Shown here piece after piece: positions 45,690-57,125 of a DNA stretch of 64,000 nucleotides. The notes beneath the pieces are model-generated. The model worked only from the letters and a program-made list of their open reading frames with translations, ran no database searches and was not told the DNA's origin. Within the stretch, counting starts at the first letter, position 1. The number at the start of each line of letters is the position of its first letter. A program made the position numbers and the translations under genes. Source of the stretch: Ulva prolifera (taxonomy: Eukaryota; Chlorophyta; Ulvophyceae; Ulvales; Ulvaceae); assembly GCA_023078555.1 (NCBI GenBank), contig CM041202.1, positions 3,096,022 through 3,160,021 on the forward strand, in the 5' to 3' direction.

Positions 45690-47532
45690 GTGCACACCGC
45701 GATGGATGTGCCATACATGGCGCTGGCGCAGCGCAGCGAGGACGCCGAGGATGAGATCGACGACGCCGGCTTCGAGTGGCTGCGCATCTTCATGGAGGAG
45801 GAGCCGGCCTCGCAGGACTCGCACCAGGCGCGCCTGCTGTGCGGGCCCGCGCGGCAGCCCCTGCTTGCTGCCGTGCATCACGACCGCCCGACCATCGCCA
45901 TCTCGTGCGCCGCTACCTCCCCCTCACAGCTGCCTGCCCCTGCACGAGACGTTCACAACCTTCATCGGCTTCTCTGTACAGAGCGGCAGTGAGTTGAGCC
46001 ATAGCGGTTCTGTGTGCGGTAACTTTCGCCGTAGCGTGCCTCGGTGCGATTGCATGTTTGTTCCTGCGCACTGGTGCGCAGACACCCACAGGCATCCGTG
46101 GCCAGGCGATGACAAGTGGCTACGACTGCGTGCACGAGCCCGGGGCAGCACAGCGTGCGCACGCTCGGCACAGCCACTCGCGCGTGCAACACTCACACAC
46201 GCAACCGATGCCACCAGGGCAGTGAAGGGGAGCCCGTGCAGGTGGCCGTGCGAGCGCAGCGACGGCGAGGCGCTCGAGACGGCGGACGGCGAGCAGCTTG
46301 TCGACATCTACGTCTTCTCGCCGGACCTCTACGAGAGCGGCGGCATCTGGCTCGACGAGGAGCTGCAGGCGTGCCTGCCCCTGCACGTCACCTTCCGCGA
46401 GGCCGACCAGGTCGACGACGCGGGCTGGGCGCGCGTGGGCGCGGACAAGGACCTCGAGACCGCCGACGTGCTGCTCTACGCTCAGAACAGGTGCCCCCCT
46501 CCCCCTACCGTCCTCTGCCTGCCAGCCCTTCGGGCAGGCATCTTCGTGGCGCTGTTGCTGCTGCTGTTCTGGTCCTCCGCTTGTGGTGCTGCCCTGGTGG
46601 CGCCAACATGCGTCCAATGGGTTGAGGACGGATTAAAAGCTACCCCCTCCGTTTCAGGAGGTCGTGGGTTCGATTCTGCGTGCGCTTTGGGGAATCGAAA
46701 CGGCCGCACGTGACCACCTCGCTTAGCACAGGAGGAGGCCCTGTGAGTTGCGTACGGTCGTCTGAGGGGGGTTTCCAGGTGGTTTACCCCTTCGGCATAT
46801 GTGGTCCCGTTAATTCGGAGTTGTCAATGTCCAATAGGATACGGCTCAGTAAATCTAGATTTACTTTACTTTACTTTACATGCGGACGGACGTAGATGGT
46901 GCTGCTTGTGGCGAGCTGCGGGGCTGCTGCCATGCACGCCGCTCCTGCGATATCTGCTCGTGAGTTGGCTAGACGCTCATTGCCGGGCGTAGTGTGGCAT
47001 GGTCCGCGCAAGCTGCGCGACTGATTCTGGAGCTCGTTGATGATCTGATGCTTGGCATGATCCTTTCTTCATGTTGGTACTCACACAACAGCATTTCAGG
47101 GGGCTGCCACCGCCCCGCTGCATCCTTTCTCCTGGCTGGCAGAGGAGCTGGTTCACATATGCATGCATGTGGTCGTCTTCCTGGTGTTCTGCCACACAGT
47201 CGGCTGATCTCGTGGAACTTGTTCACTTGCATGCTCCGGCATTCGTGAACCACCGGCCAGAGGCCCATCCAGGTTCCCTACATCTTGAGACAGAGCCCAG
47301 GCGCTGGCAGTGATGCAGAGCGGCGCAGTCATGCGTGGGCACTGACGGTGTGGCTGTGGGCTGCTGCAGGGTTGACACGGCCGCCGCGATCAAGGAGTGG
47401 GGCGAGTGGGCGCTGGTCGACGCGGGACACGGCGTCGGCCTCATGCGCAGCGTCCGCGAGTTCCCGCAGTGCGAGGAGGCCCCCGTGTTCCTGCGGCCGC
47501 TGCCTTGGGGCGGGCAGCGCTGTTGGGCGTGA
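45690..47532 (+). CDS. Unrecognised protein, three phase-matched exons
   Basis: Exons are 45690-45904, 46242-46490 and 47370-47532. Both junctions are phase 2 with donors GTGCGC and GTGCCC and acceptors GTGCAG and CTGCAG. At least 208 aa are encoded. A start may lie at 45669 or at the internal ATG giving MDVPYMALAQ. The protein is acidic and rich in Trp and Asp: FEWLRIFMEEEPAS, DRPTIAIS, LVDIYVFSPDLYESGGIW, DLETADVLLYAQN, IKEWGEWALVDAGHGVGLM and VFLRPLPWGGQRCWA at the C terminus. No signal peptide or membrane helix is seen. I do not recognise the family. The second intron carries a SINE-like element. Confidence 0.6.
46612..46880 (+). mobile_element. SINE-like element, longest copy
   Basis: The left part carries a tRNA-like head: a hairpin CCTCC-GTTTCA-GGAGG followed by CGTGGGTTCGATTCTGCG, which resembles a T arm with a B box. 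A body of about 110 bases follows. The shared 3' core begins at CGGCATATGTGG (46793), and the element ends in TTTAC repeated about four times (to 46880). It lies in the 46491-47369 intron of the unrecognised gene. No target-site duplication was identified by eye, and the left boundary is approximate. Confidence 0.6.
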
Positions 47533-48917
47533 CAGGCCCAAACACCCTGAGGCCTCCTCCACGGCACTCCTGCAAGGAGTGTCAGGATGCTGGTGTCGGT
47601 TTGCACGGTTGTCGCCTTCCATTCAGAACCAGAGGGTCAGTACTGTTGCATGTGATCAGGCCCCATGGCCAGTGAGCGACAGGGCAGCTGAAGTTGTTGT
47701 ACCATGTGAACAGCCGCCCACCGGTCATCTCCGGAGCCCCTATGCACAGCCCACCATGACGTCTATGAACAGTGATACGATGTGCCTGTGGCCACAGGCG
47801 TGAACGCACACGTGTGAGGGAATCTGGAATTATGTTGGGTATCACTGTAGCTATGTAGCTGGACTTTGGCGCTTAAAGTATGACACATTTAGATCAAGTA
47901 GCCAGATCCTTGCCATACCCTGGCATTTCCCTGTTACTATGCCCACAAGTGCAACAGCCTTACACCTGGCTTGCTTCAGCTGCAGAAATGAAGACAGGCA
48001 AGACGTGGACATGTGCGCATGTGTAGCATGCATGCGGTGAACATGACTCGGTGATTCGTGCGTGCCAGGTTCACCTGCCTGCATCTCAGCTGAACATCCG
48101 CAGGTAGACAGATGAAGATCAAGGTGAAAATACCTGTTTACTTAGCGTTGTCAGAATGGCAGTGGGGGCATTGCATATGTCCATGCGTACAGCACGTTTG
48201 GCAGGCACATCGCGTTCACGACTGTGACGGATATGCACGTCGTGGTGGTCATGTGTGTAGGTGGGCGCCACACAGGGACAGCCTGCACCGCCGGCAGCAC
48301 CGCCGCCAAACCGCGCCAGCCCGAAAGCACAAACGCAAAGGTGGAGCACCACAGACTGCCATAGGCACAGTCAGCCACTGTCAGCGCGGCAGCACGGCAT
48401 GCACAGCCACGACTTCCATGCACGTCCGCACTTCGCACACGTCCGTGCTGCGCCCACGGACACACACCCTCATTCACACCCCCGCACCCCGGGGTGCGGG
48501 CGTGTGCGGGCCCGCACACGCCCGTCCGCGTGCCAGCCCCCAAAGGGTTTATAGCTGCCACAGGGGTCAACAAACACACTCCAAGAAAGGCAGGCCAGCT
48601 GCCATAGCAGGCTGCTGTGGGCACAGCAAACACCCAGCGACCGAAATATGGTGCTCTGCACCGGGCTGCAGCCTGCCCAGCCTCCGCAAAGGTCCGGGGA
48701 TGCCCGACGGTCACACGTCCGGCCAGATACTAGCGCTATCACGTCAGTGGCCAGGAGCGCCAAGTTCTCGCGTCCGTCACGTGAAGTGCGCAGAGCGAGC
48801 GGCCGAGGGCTCCGGACTAAAGCCTGCCTGCTTCGTAAGCTTGTTTGTTGGTTCATGCAGACCATGTAGATTGTCGTTGCGTGCATAGTCAAGTGGTACC
48901 TGCGATCCCGCCGCTGT
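47533..48917. other. Intergenic region with CA-rich, MITE-like sequence
   Basis: A CA-rich stretch at about 48240-48520, including GCACCGCCGGCAGCACCGCC, resembles the interior and ends of the MITE-like family but is too diverged to bound. No gene was recognised. Confidence 0.45.
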
Positions 48918-49505
48918 TTAGTTCTGGTCATACTCTACAGCTTCGCAGATAATTCTGCAATGGGCTGGCATCTTGCGCCGACGGTGCGCAGGTCGGAGCC
49001 GAAGGGCAGATGCAACGATTTCAATCTTTGCAAGACACTGACTTGGGCATATGTGTTGTAGACATGATCTTGGCACATACATACACGTGTGTTTGCAGGA
49101 CCTCGCTATGCTTCTCGATGTATGATATCTCCTTGGCCCTGGTATGGCAAGACCTAGCTTCTGTTTTGGTCCCAAGCATGTGTCCAAACGCCATCATCCA
49201 GAAGTATGCATTGCTGCCGGCCTGGACATATGCAAACGCCAATCCTGCCCTGGATCTATGAGCGACATTCTTGCATGCTCACGTGTTCAGTGTGGATCCA
49301 TCACGTGTCGCATACCAACAGCTGAAACTTCAGCGCTTACACCTTTCCAGATATCATGCATCTTGGCCTGCACCCTGTGATTTTTTCCTAGCATAGCTGT
49401 GGCAGGATATCGCGTGCGGCTCTCAGCCTGGCTCAGTCTACGAAGCATGGATATGCTGCAGCCCAGCAAAGTGATGGTGGTCGTCCAAGGCTCGCCTGCT
49501 GCCAT
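48918..49505 (-). CDS. Small hypothetical membrane protein, three exons
   Basis: Exons are 49374-49505, 49102-49269 and 48918-49037, all phase 0, giving about 139 aa. Exon 1 begins MAAGEPWTTTITLLGCSISM, a short hydrophobic segment followed by RRLSQAESRTRYP. Exon 2 has a second hydrophobic stretch (AYFWMMAFGHMLG) and a charged TRAKEISYIEKHSE. Exon 3 encodes CLAKIEIVASALRLRPAHRR and ends EAVEYDQN. The acceptor GCAAG of exon 2 departs from the TGCAG/CGCAG rule seen elsewhere, which weakens the model. No family was recognised. A small organellar or ER membrane protein is one possibility. Confidence 0.42.
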
Positions 49506-50012
49506 CACTCGACATCCAAGCGCTCCAGGTATCACCAGTCAGGCACACCCCACCCGGGTCCTCCAGGCTGCTCTCAGCATCTGGGTGCTGCACACTACAG
49601 CACTGCAATCGTGGCAGGGCAGCAGCTCGCCTCAGCCTCCAAACCTCAACAAGTTCAGTAAGCCCCCAATGTCGTCAGTGCAGCTTCATCCGCCCTGCCC
49701 TGCCAGATGCGTGACCACTCGCCCTGCCATTGCTACGCCTCGCAAGTCCCATGCAGGATCCATCCATACCGTCACAACCAAGTCTCGTGCAGACGACGCA
49801 ACCCCACTCACACGCTGCGCCTGTGGGGGGCACACACGATCAAACACGCTTCCACAGGCGGAGGTCAGCGTGGCCACGTCGCCAGAACGTTTTCATCGCT
49901 CCAGTACACGCGCACATCTCGCCACAGCTCCTCACTGAGTCAGCAGCTGCGCCGCCAGCGTGTGCAGGCGGGCTCGTGCCCGCACGCGCTCATGGCCAAC
50001 TGCACTCACGGC

Positions 50013-51560
50013 CTACTCCGCAGCTGCGGACAGGGTGGCCGCATCTGCAAGCAGGGTCAGCCCGCAGAGCCCAGAGGACAATACCGCAGGCACCTCACGA
50101 GCATCGCCACAATCCAGCACCTCAGGACTCCAGCCATCGTCTACATCCGCCATCACTCCTCCTTCCACAGCAGCGTTGATCTCCAGCCGGCCGCGGCAGG
50201 GGTCGGCCAAGTTGTGAGCAGTAGAGGCTGGTCCATCAAGTCCCCCGCAACGATGGACGGGCAGCGGCGCCTCCCAGGCCACGGACTGTGCGGCGTAGTA
50301 CAGGCTATGGCTTGTCCATGCGGCCGTCGGTACCCCGGCTGGCACAGCCACAGAATCGTGCGCCACAGAATCATGCACAGTCTCCGCATGACAGACAGCC
50401 ACAGCGGCCGTAGCTTCCGCCGGCGGCAGTGCAGCATCCGTGTTGGCGGCGGCGACGGATGTGGGGGACGCGAGCAGCTCGGCATGCATCACGGAGGAGT
50501 GGCCGGACGTGCCAGAGGAGCGGGGCCGGGTGGAGTGGCGGTGGCCGCGCACATACCACACGGCCGTCCTTTTGCCGTCATTCGTGAGCTGCGTCCGCCG
50601 CGTGGCAGGGCAGCCTGCGACCTTGCACTGGTAGTACGTCCTGCGGTGCTTCCAGCCCGTGATCTTCTTGCGGCCGTACTGCTTCCAGCTGCAGCAGCGG
50701 CACACGGTGGCGTTAGGGTGCATGGGGTACAGGTGGAGGTAACCGGCACAAGGCGAACAGCAGGCTCGGCTGCAGATGGAAGGGGATTGTGCAGAGGCGC
50801 ACTGAATACATATTGATCACAGGAAGGCATGGCTGACAGGACACCTCAGTGAATGATGTGATGCCAGGCGGGCGCGTGAAATCATCTCACACAGGGCAAT
50901 GCAGAAGATGGCGGTGTGATAAGACTGTGAAACAAGTGAGCACACGGAGTAGCCCAGTGTAGTCGAAATGGCCACATCGATGTACGAATCATGGTCGAGG
51001 TTCGCATGCAGGAAAGACAATCTTGTCACGAAGCGTGTGCTCACCTGCCACACTCAGGCGCCAAGTTGATGTCTAATTTTGTTGCAGCCTGTTTCAGGTC
51101 GGCTGTGGGCGCACCTGTACTGGTCTATCTTGGCGCTGCTCTCTGAGCCGACCAGTTCGCCTTCTGTTCCAGAAAATCGGAGTTCAAGCGACACACGCGC
51201 ACTGTGTTCCCTGCGAATCGCTACAATCTCCACTCGCGGATCATTCGTGTTGATGCCCTCAAGTCCTTCAAGCTGGCAAGCAGTTGTACAACACGGCCAT
51301 GCTGGCATCTGTACGCCTGAACACACGTTGGTGGCAGCAGGTAGCCTTGTGCAAGCACGGACACGCTTTGTGATTGCTCCCTTGGACACGCCGGATGGTG
51401 CGGTGGTGCGTCTCACCACCTTACGCTTGACAGGACGTGAGGCTGTGCTCGCCAGGTGGCCAGGCTCCCATGTATCTTTCTCAATGGCCACCAGCGCCTG
51501 AACACCTTTGGAAGCCGCCCTTACGCGTCGCTTCACAACACCACCTTCATCCTGCATCAT
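50013..51560 (-). CDS. WRKY-like zinc-finger protein with variant WKQYGRK core, two exons
   Basis: Exon 1 is 51115-51560 and exon 2 is 50013-50769, joined in phase 2 (donor GTGCGC, acceptor CTGCAG), for about 400 aa. The finger lies at 50535-50687. It reads WKQYGRKKITGWKHRRTYYQ, then Cys-X4-Cys, 22 residues and His-X-His, matching WRKY zinc spacing. The canonical WRKYGQK is replaced by WKQYGRK. Just upstream are extra Cys residues (RACCSPC and CRCC). Exon 1 is basic with VKRKVVRRTT as a likely nuclear signal. The Ala-rich tail after the finger may be an activation region. WRKY proteins bind W-box DNA in stress responses; DNA specificity here is uncertain because the contact motif is altered. 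FLYWCH or GCM1-related fingers are the alternative. The TAG stop is followed in frame by 25 coding-like codons. The start at 51560 is tentative. Confidence 0.75.
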
Positions 51561-53320
51561 GACTGCATCTCTTTTGTCGAGAGGCCGACTTTGAACGAAA
51601 TTCCTGGCAGCACATTGAGTGATAACGGTCCCCAAACTTTGCAAGACCCGAGATATGTCATGGAATACTTCTCAGCGTGGGTTGACACGTGGTAGACGTC
51701 TTCGGATCAGTTTGCGTGCGATCAGGATTATGTTCCAAAAGCACCACAGCATGGCACAAAGTAGGCACCACAAGTTGAATCGCACCTGGTCCCCTGTGGT
51801 TTTCAACTTGGCTGAATGCAGGCTGGCTGAAGCATGAGTTGTGACATCGCAGGGAACACTGCAAGCAAATATTACTGCTGAGTTGGAGTGCGCATCTACA
51901 GCATGCAAGTGAGACACGCATTGCTCCTCCGTGTACAAATGACACTGACACATTGCTGCAACAGGCGTCGCCACAACACTCAATCCGACGCAAATGCACA
52001 AGGTAATAGCAATAAATCTATCTCAAAGTGATGGCTACACGTCGAGTCCGCGAAAAAGCACGTATTTTGACCTGCGCATGGGTGCTGAGGAGATTATGGA
52101 AGAGACTGTCAGCGCACACCCAATTCCAATTCCAGCAAGTGGTACACATAGCGGTGAAATAGAGACACATACATTTGCGTATGGACTGGAATTTACAGGA
52201 GCTTTCGATCCTTCCAGCGGACAGTTTGGTCGCATGTGCCGTGCGTTTCGTTAGCACAAGTTCAAGCACGCGCCGGGATGCTACTATGACAGGAGCTACG
52301 TTACCTCACACAGCAAAAGCAAACATGTAATAAGTCAGAAGCTAGGGCGCACCGCTGAGAAAGTGCTCCTCCGCGGCTTGCGGTATGGCCGATTCTTTCC
52401 ATGTCAGCGAGAGCCCACAATCGCGCGATACGACCGCTTTTCGGGCAGAACTTGCCCAAGCTCAGCGGAGTCTATTATTTTGGGAATCCAGACGATTATG
52501 GTGGTGGTGGTGACTGCGTGACGGGCGCTGTGCTGCAAAACACCTTCGGACGGGTGTGATGCGCAACGCTATCAGCAGGCAGTCCCATCGATGCTTTACG
52601 AGTCTGGTGAGGCCATGGCTTGTGTCACGCCTGTTTATGCGCTGCGGTCCCCGGCCTGAGAGCGGGAGCTGCAATGCAGTGGCGAAGGGTGCGTCACCGG
52701 CTCCACCCATGCCCCGAAAAGCGGGGCCGACGTGTACATGCAAATTTTCTGCGCTCCTCTAAAGGTGCAAAGCATCCGCATCGGACGTCATGGTCATGTT
52801 ACAAAGATTTGTGGCTGCTTCATGCCCACGGCGTGAGACTTGCTCGGACTAGCTGCAGCCTGTGCCAAATCAGGACACGTGCCAAGTCCGACGGGAGACC
52901 TGTTGCGTGACAGACCCCCTTGTGAAACAACAACGCACTCAGCATATAGCGCCATGCACATAAGGCCCCTGCGCCATGCCGCAGCTGCATCTATGCCAAC
53001 AACGTCGCTCGAATTCAGCATGCAGACTCCCATTACAGCAGATGCCAAGCCGTGGGGCGGGGGTGCATGTGCGTGTCCATGGGCGGTTGTGGTTTTTGGC
53101 GCCTGTGCACATATGGCTGTTGGCGGGGACGGGCGCTGGCGTGTGCAGCGGTGTAGGCGTGCTGGTCTGTGTTGCGTGCTGGTGGTTGCGTGGGTGTCGT
53201 TTGTGCCCTGCGGTGCTGCCTGCCGCTCTGGCTTTGTCCTTATAACGCATTACAGCGGGCCTAGGTATGTATGCAGCCTCGGCCGCACTCCCTTGCAGCC
53301 TGGACCGCGTGCCCCAGCCC
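51561..53320. other. Gene-poor interval with one MITE-like end
   Basis: The interval holds short open frames only. One at 51994-52254 (plus, 86 codons) looks protein-like but has no family and no splice partners. A MITE-like terminus lies near 53.23 kb. Confidence 0.4.
53203..53254 (-). repeat. MITE-like terminus, copy 5
   Basis: On the minus strand it reads GTAATGCGTTATAAGGACAA, then AGCCAGAGCGGCAGGCAGCA and CCGC. A CA-rich interior follows for about 200 bases, as in the 15 kb element. The opposite end was not found. Confidence 0.6.
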
Positions 53321-56300
53321 CTACACTTCATCTAGCTCCAGTCTATCATGCCCCCCAGCCGCATCCTGCCCCTCAGCCCCCCCAGCCCCGCAGCGCTCGC
53401 CCCCGCCAGGCCGACGGCTATGCAGCGGCAACCCAGCTCCACCAGAGTCTGTTCGGGCCGCTGCCTCCCATTCGCAGCTGTGTTGCTGGTCCACGGCACC
53501 CCGCAGCATGCCGTGCTCCGGCGGCTGCGGGGATCGCACCAGCGCCAGCTCACGCTCCCCCTCTGTGCCAGATGCCTCGCAGTCGGCCGGCGCAGCGTGC
53601 ACGCCGTACACAGCATACACCAGCAGGGCGAGGGCCGTCCAGAGCGCGAGGGCGGCGTGTGCGGCGGGGCCGAGGCTGACGAGGAGGAACACGTCCGCGA
53701 GGATGGCGGCGGCGGGGGCGAGGGGGCTGCCTGGTATCTGGAAGCGCGCCGCCCGCCACACCACCCGCCGCCGCTGCAGCGCCACTGCCGCCACCGCCCA
53801 CAGCCCTGCAGCCACCACCAGCTGTGTGGATTCCAGTGCTGGGATGTCAAGCCCATAGCACACCAACGCATTGCTGAGTTCGGACATGACCTGGAGATGA
53901 GGACTGCACAACAGGCTCGGGAGAGCGACACAGCGATCCGACCGGGGCTTCGGCTGGCACAGGCATGCAGCGCAACGCCACAAGCACTTCCGTAGCAGCT
54001 ATGCGGTGCGTAGGCTGCACCGGGCCGTAAACGCGGCCATGAAGCTGTGCAGCTCTGAACAATGAGCGAATGTGGTGGTGCCCATCCATGGTGTGCACCG
54101 TTGAGCTGCATAAAGCACTCGCACTACTCACCCCGTGCGTGCCACGGCCCACTGACCTAGTCCGTTCTGTGGAGCGTCCCTACACGCGCGCACGCACTCT
54201 GCGGTGCCACGCACAATCTATGATCCCACTAATGGTGCCGCACCGAGGAACGCTGCGGCGAGCCAGGTGGGCGCTTCCGCCGAGTATGCCACCGACGCCC
54301 CGGCTGCGGCGGCCACGAGGCCGGCGAGTTGTGCGGCCAGGCCGCGGGCGGCGGCGGGGTCGGCGGCGGGGGCGGCGTAGCGGCGCCAGAGGGCGGCGGC
54401 GGCGACGAGGAGGAAGCAGGCGAGGATGCCGGCGGACACGAGGTCGGCGAGGGCCTCGAGGTCCACTACCGCCGCACACACGCCGCTCGTGGCCACCGCC
54501 AGCGCCGTCGCCACTACTGGAGTCTGCGTCCGCTCATCCACGCGGCCCTGCATGGCACCGTGGTGCATTGAGCCACAGCGAATCACACGCATGCTCACAG
54601 CCGCGAGTTTGTGAGCGAGGACAGACTGTCGTGCTCACGCCTTGCCGCTGTGCCAGTCTACGGTGGGACCACACGTGTTTGCATGACAACTCGATGCGGA
54701 GCACGGCATGGCGGTCAACCAGCACTTCTGCGGGCAGTTGGCATGCGGTCGCACAACGATCTGCTGCAGTATGCAATCAGTACATGTGTCTAGCGTGTTA
54801 GAGCGGCGGGGAGGCGCACGCAGATCTCCGGCACGAGGCGCGCCCGCCCCAGCACCATCCACAGCCTCACCTGCCCAAACATCGTGACCAGCAGCGTGGT
54901 CACGATGCCGAGGAGGGCCCCGAAGGACACGAGGCGGCCCGCCCACGGCATGCCGACGGCCGCGTAGGCCGCCGCGATCGGTGCGTCGACGTCGATGTCC
55001 CGCCACGGCACCATGCCGACGATGGTGGCGCACATCGCGGCGTAGATGGCGGCACAGATGAGCAGCGAGCCGACGATTCCGGCGGGCAGCGCGGCGGCCG
55101 GGTCGACTGTCTCCTCTGCCGCGGCCGCGACGCACTCAAACCCGAGGAACGAGAAGAACACCTGCACAACGCCCCCACATGTGACAAGCCCCCCCTCCCA
55201 GCACCGCATTGAGTGGGATTGCGTGCGTCAATTGGATCACTGCTTTTAGTTGCACGACCAGGAAGTACGATCTGGTGATCTACCATGCCATCCCCCGAAA
55301 CCTGGTGATCTGTTCCCCCAGCACCTCCAGCCGCCCGCATGCTGTGGTGCACGTGCAGTAGTAGGGTTCACGTGTGTTGGGGTCCATGCGGTGCTGCAAG
55401 GCAGGGGCAAGCACCTTGGAGGCGCCCGCGACGGTGCCGCGCAGGCCCCGCGGCATGAATGGCACAAAGTGCCCCGGCCGGAAGTGCGGCAGCCCCGTCG
55501 CAATCACAAACACGATCACCAGCAGGTTCGCGACGGTCATGGCGGTGTTGACCGCCGCGCTGCCGCGGGTGCCGGCCGCAAGCACGGCGGCGAGGGCGGC
55601 GATGGCGGCCAGCGCGGGCGCGTCGAGGTGCAGTGCGATCGGCGCGGGCAGCGCCACACGCAGCGCGGCGGCGTCCCCGGCGAGCAGCGCGCCCGCATAC
55701 GACGTGAAGCCGCGGGCGACTGCGGCCGTGCTGAGGGTGTACTCCAGCAGCAGGCTTGTCGCCGCCAGCCTGCGAATGCATGGTGTGCGTGTCGGTGAGC
55801 AGATCACGGCAGGCTGCAGCGGAAGTTCTGTGAGGAGGTTCATGCACGCAGGCGCAGAATGCTCTGAGAGGATGTTCACAGCTGTGGAGGGCAGAATGGT
55901 TGATCAGGAGAGCACGGCCAGGATTTACCCCTCGTCCCCTGTGGTATGGGATGAAGTGGCAGCTCATGGACTGCAACATGGAACGACTGCAATGGAGGGT
56001 ATCTCACCAGCCGAAGCACTCGCCGAGTGTGACGCTGACGTAGACGAAGGCGCCCCCTGCGACCGGCATGTCGACGGCAAACTCTGTGTAGCAGAGGGCT
56101 GACAGGATGGCGGCGATGGAGGCAAGGACGTAGGAGAGCACCACCGCCGGCCTGCACAGATGAAGGCAGAACATCAGATGCAGCCTGGAGCAGATGCTTC
56201 TCCAGGTGATCGGTGCATGTTGCGTGAGCTGGAGTCCTTACAGCTCCTCTTTATCAACTTGGACGAGTTTGGCCAGGGCTGTGCATCCACTTGTGAGATC

Positions 56301-56581
56301 ATGGAATGCTCGCGTGATGGTTTGCCATCGGATGCATCCACAAGTGGGTGGGTGCATGCGCACCCTGCATCTTCCTTTGCAGCTGTGCCAGTCAGAACAA
56401 ACACGCCTGCCCCAATGATACCCCCAACGCCCAGGAGTACGACATCAACGGTCGTGAGAGTCTTCTGAAGCTCGTGGGAGGTTGACCTGGTGCCACACCA
56501 TTCACTGGCGGACTTGGGCTTGAATGCTTTCGTGCACAGGCGGTGGACCGTCCTGGCCAGGAACGAGCTCCCTTGGTCCAT
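53321..56581 (-). CDS. Cationic amino acid transporter (CAT family, APC superfamily), copy 2
   Basis: Exons are 56364-56581, 56008-56151, 55415-55769, 54820-55161, 54244-54547 and 53321-53805. The first five have exactly the lengths of copy 1 (218, 144, 355, 342 and 304 nt) and the same phases. The product is about 615 aa. The CAT signature LTTVDVVLLGVGGIIGAG and all the helices named for copy 1 are conserved; in exon 4 about 105 of 114 residues are identical. Exon 1 upstream of the signature and the final tail differ. The C-terminal tail is about 56 residues longer, hydrophilic and Gly-rich. The two genes are tandem, same-strand paralogues about 10 kb apart. Substrate and membrane are inferred from the family. 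The gene is divergent from the TatD gene, whose start lies 545 bp away. Confidence 0.9.
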
Positions 56582-57125
56582 GCTGTGGGTATAAGTGCTG
56601 CTCCGCTACAAGGCCTGCTGAACTTAAGAGACAGCTAGCAGTGTGTGACCATCGATCCGACAGCTCCATGGCACGAACAACGCCAACGCTGCCTCAGGCA
56701 AGCCGTTTCGCTGCATTGAGTGCAGCGCTCCCTCGCAAGGCGCCCGATGACGGTGATACACGAGCCCTGAAGACCTACATTCGGTGCTGCTATCTAGTTT
56801 CTCGTTGGCACAGGTCATGGTTGTCATCTTGGTCGCAACAAAGCGTTAAGAGACGTTAACTAGGCGCTGCATGCATGGCACGGCAATGCGTATGGGTGAT
56901 CGAGCAAGTGGAACGTTTTCATACTGAATGTGGCAAATCAATTTCAGCAGCTGCAGCAGGGCGTGCTCTAGTATGCGGAGGTAATGTCTTTGAATGAGCA
57001 GGACTTGCAAGAGCTTGCCACGCTGCGCTGTTCCCTGTCGGAGCTCACTTGCGCCCTTTGGGACACCCTGCTGATGGTCGCGACACAGAAAACAACAAGG
57101 AGAGATATGTGCTAAGGCTGTCGTA

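Noticed and set aside
54790-54820. Early stop after exon 4 of CAT copy 2
   Set aside because: The exon ends earlier, at GAGATCTGC/GTGCGC, in both copies, which removes the stop and restores the family spacing in the next exon.
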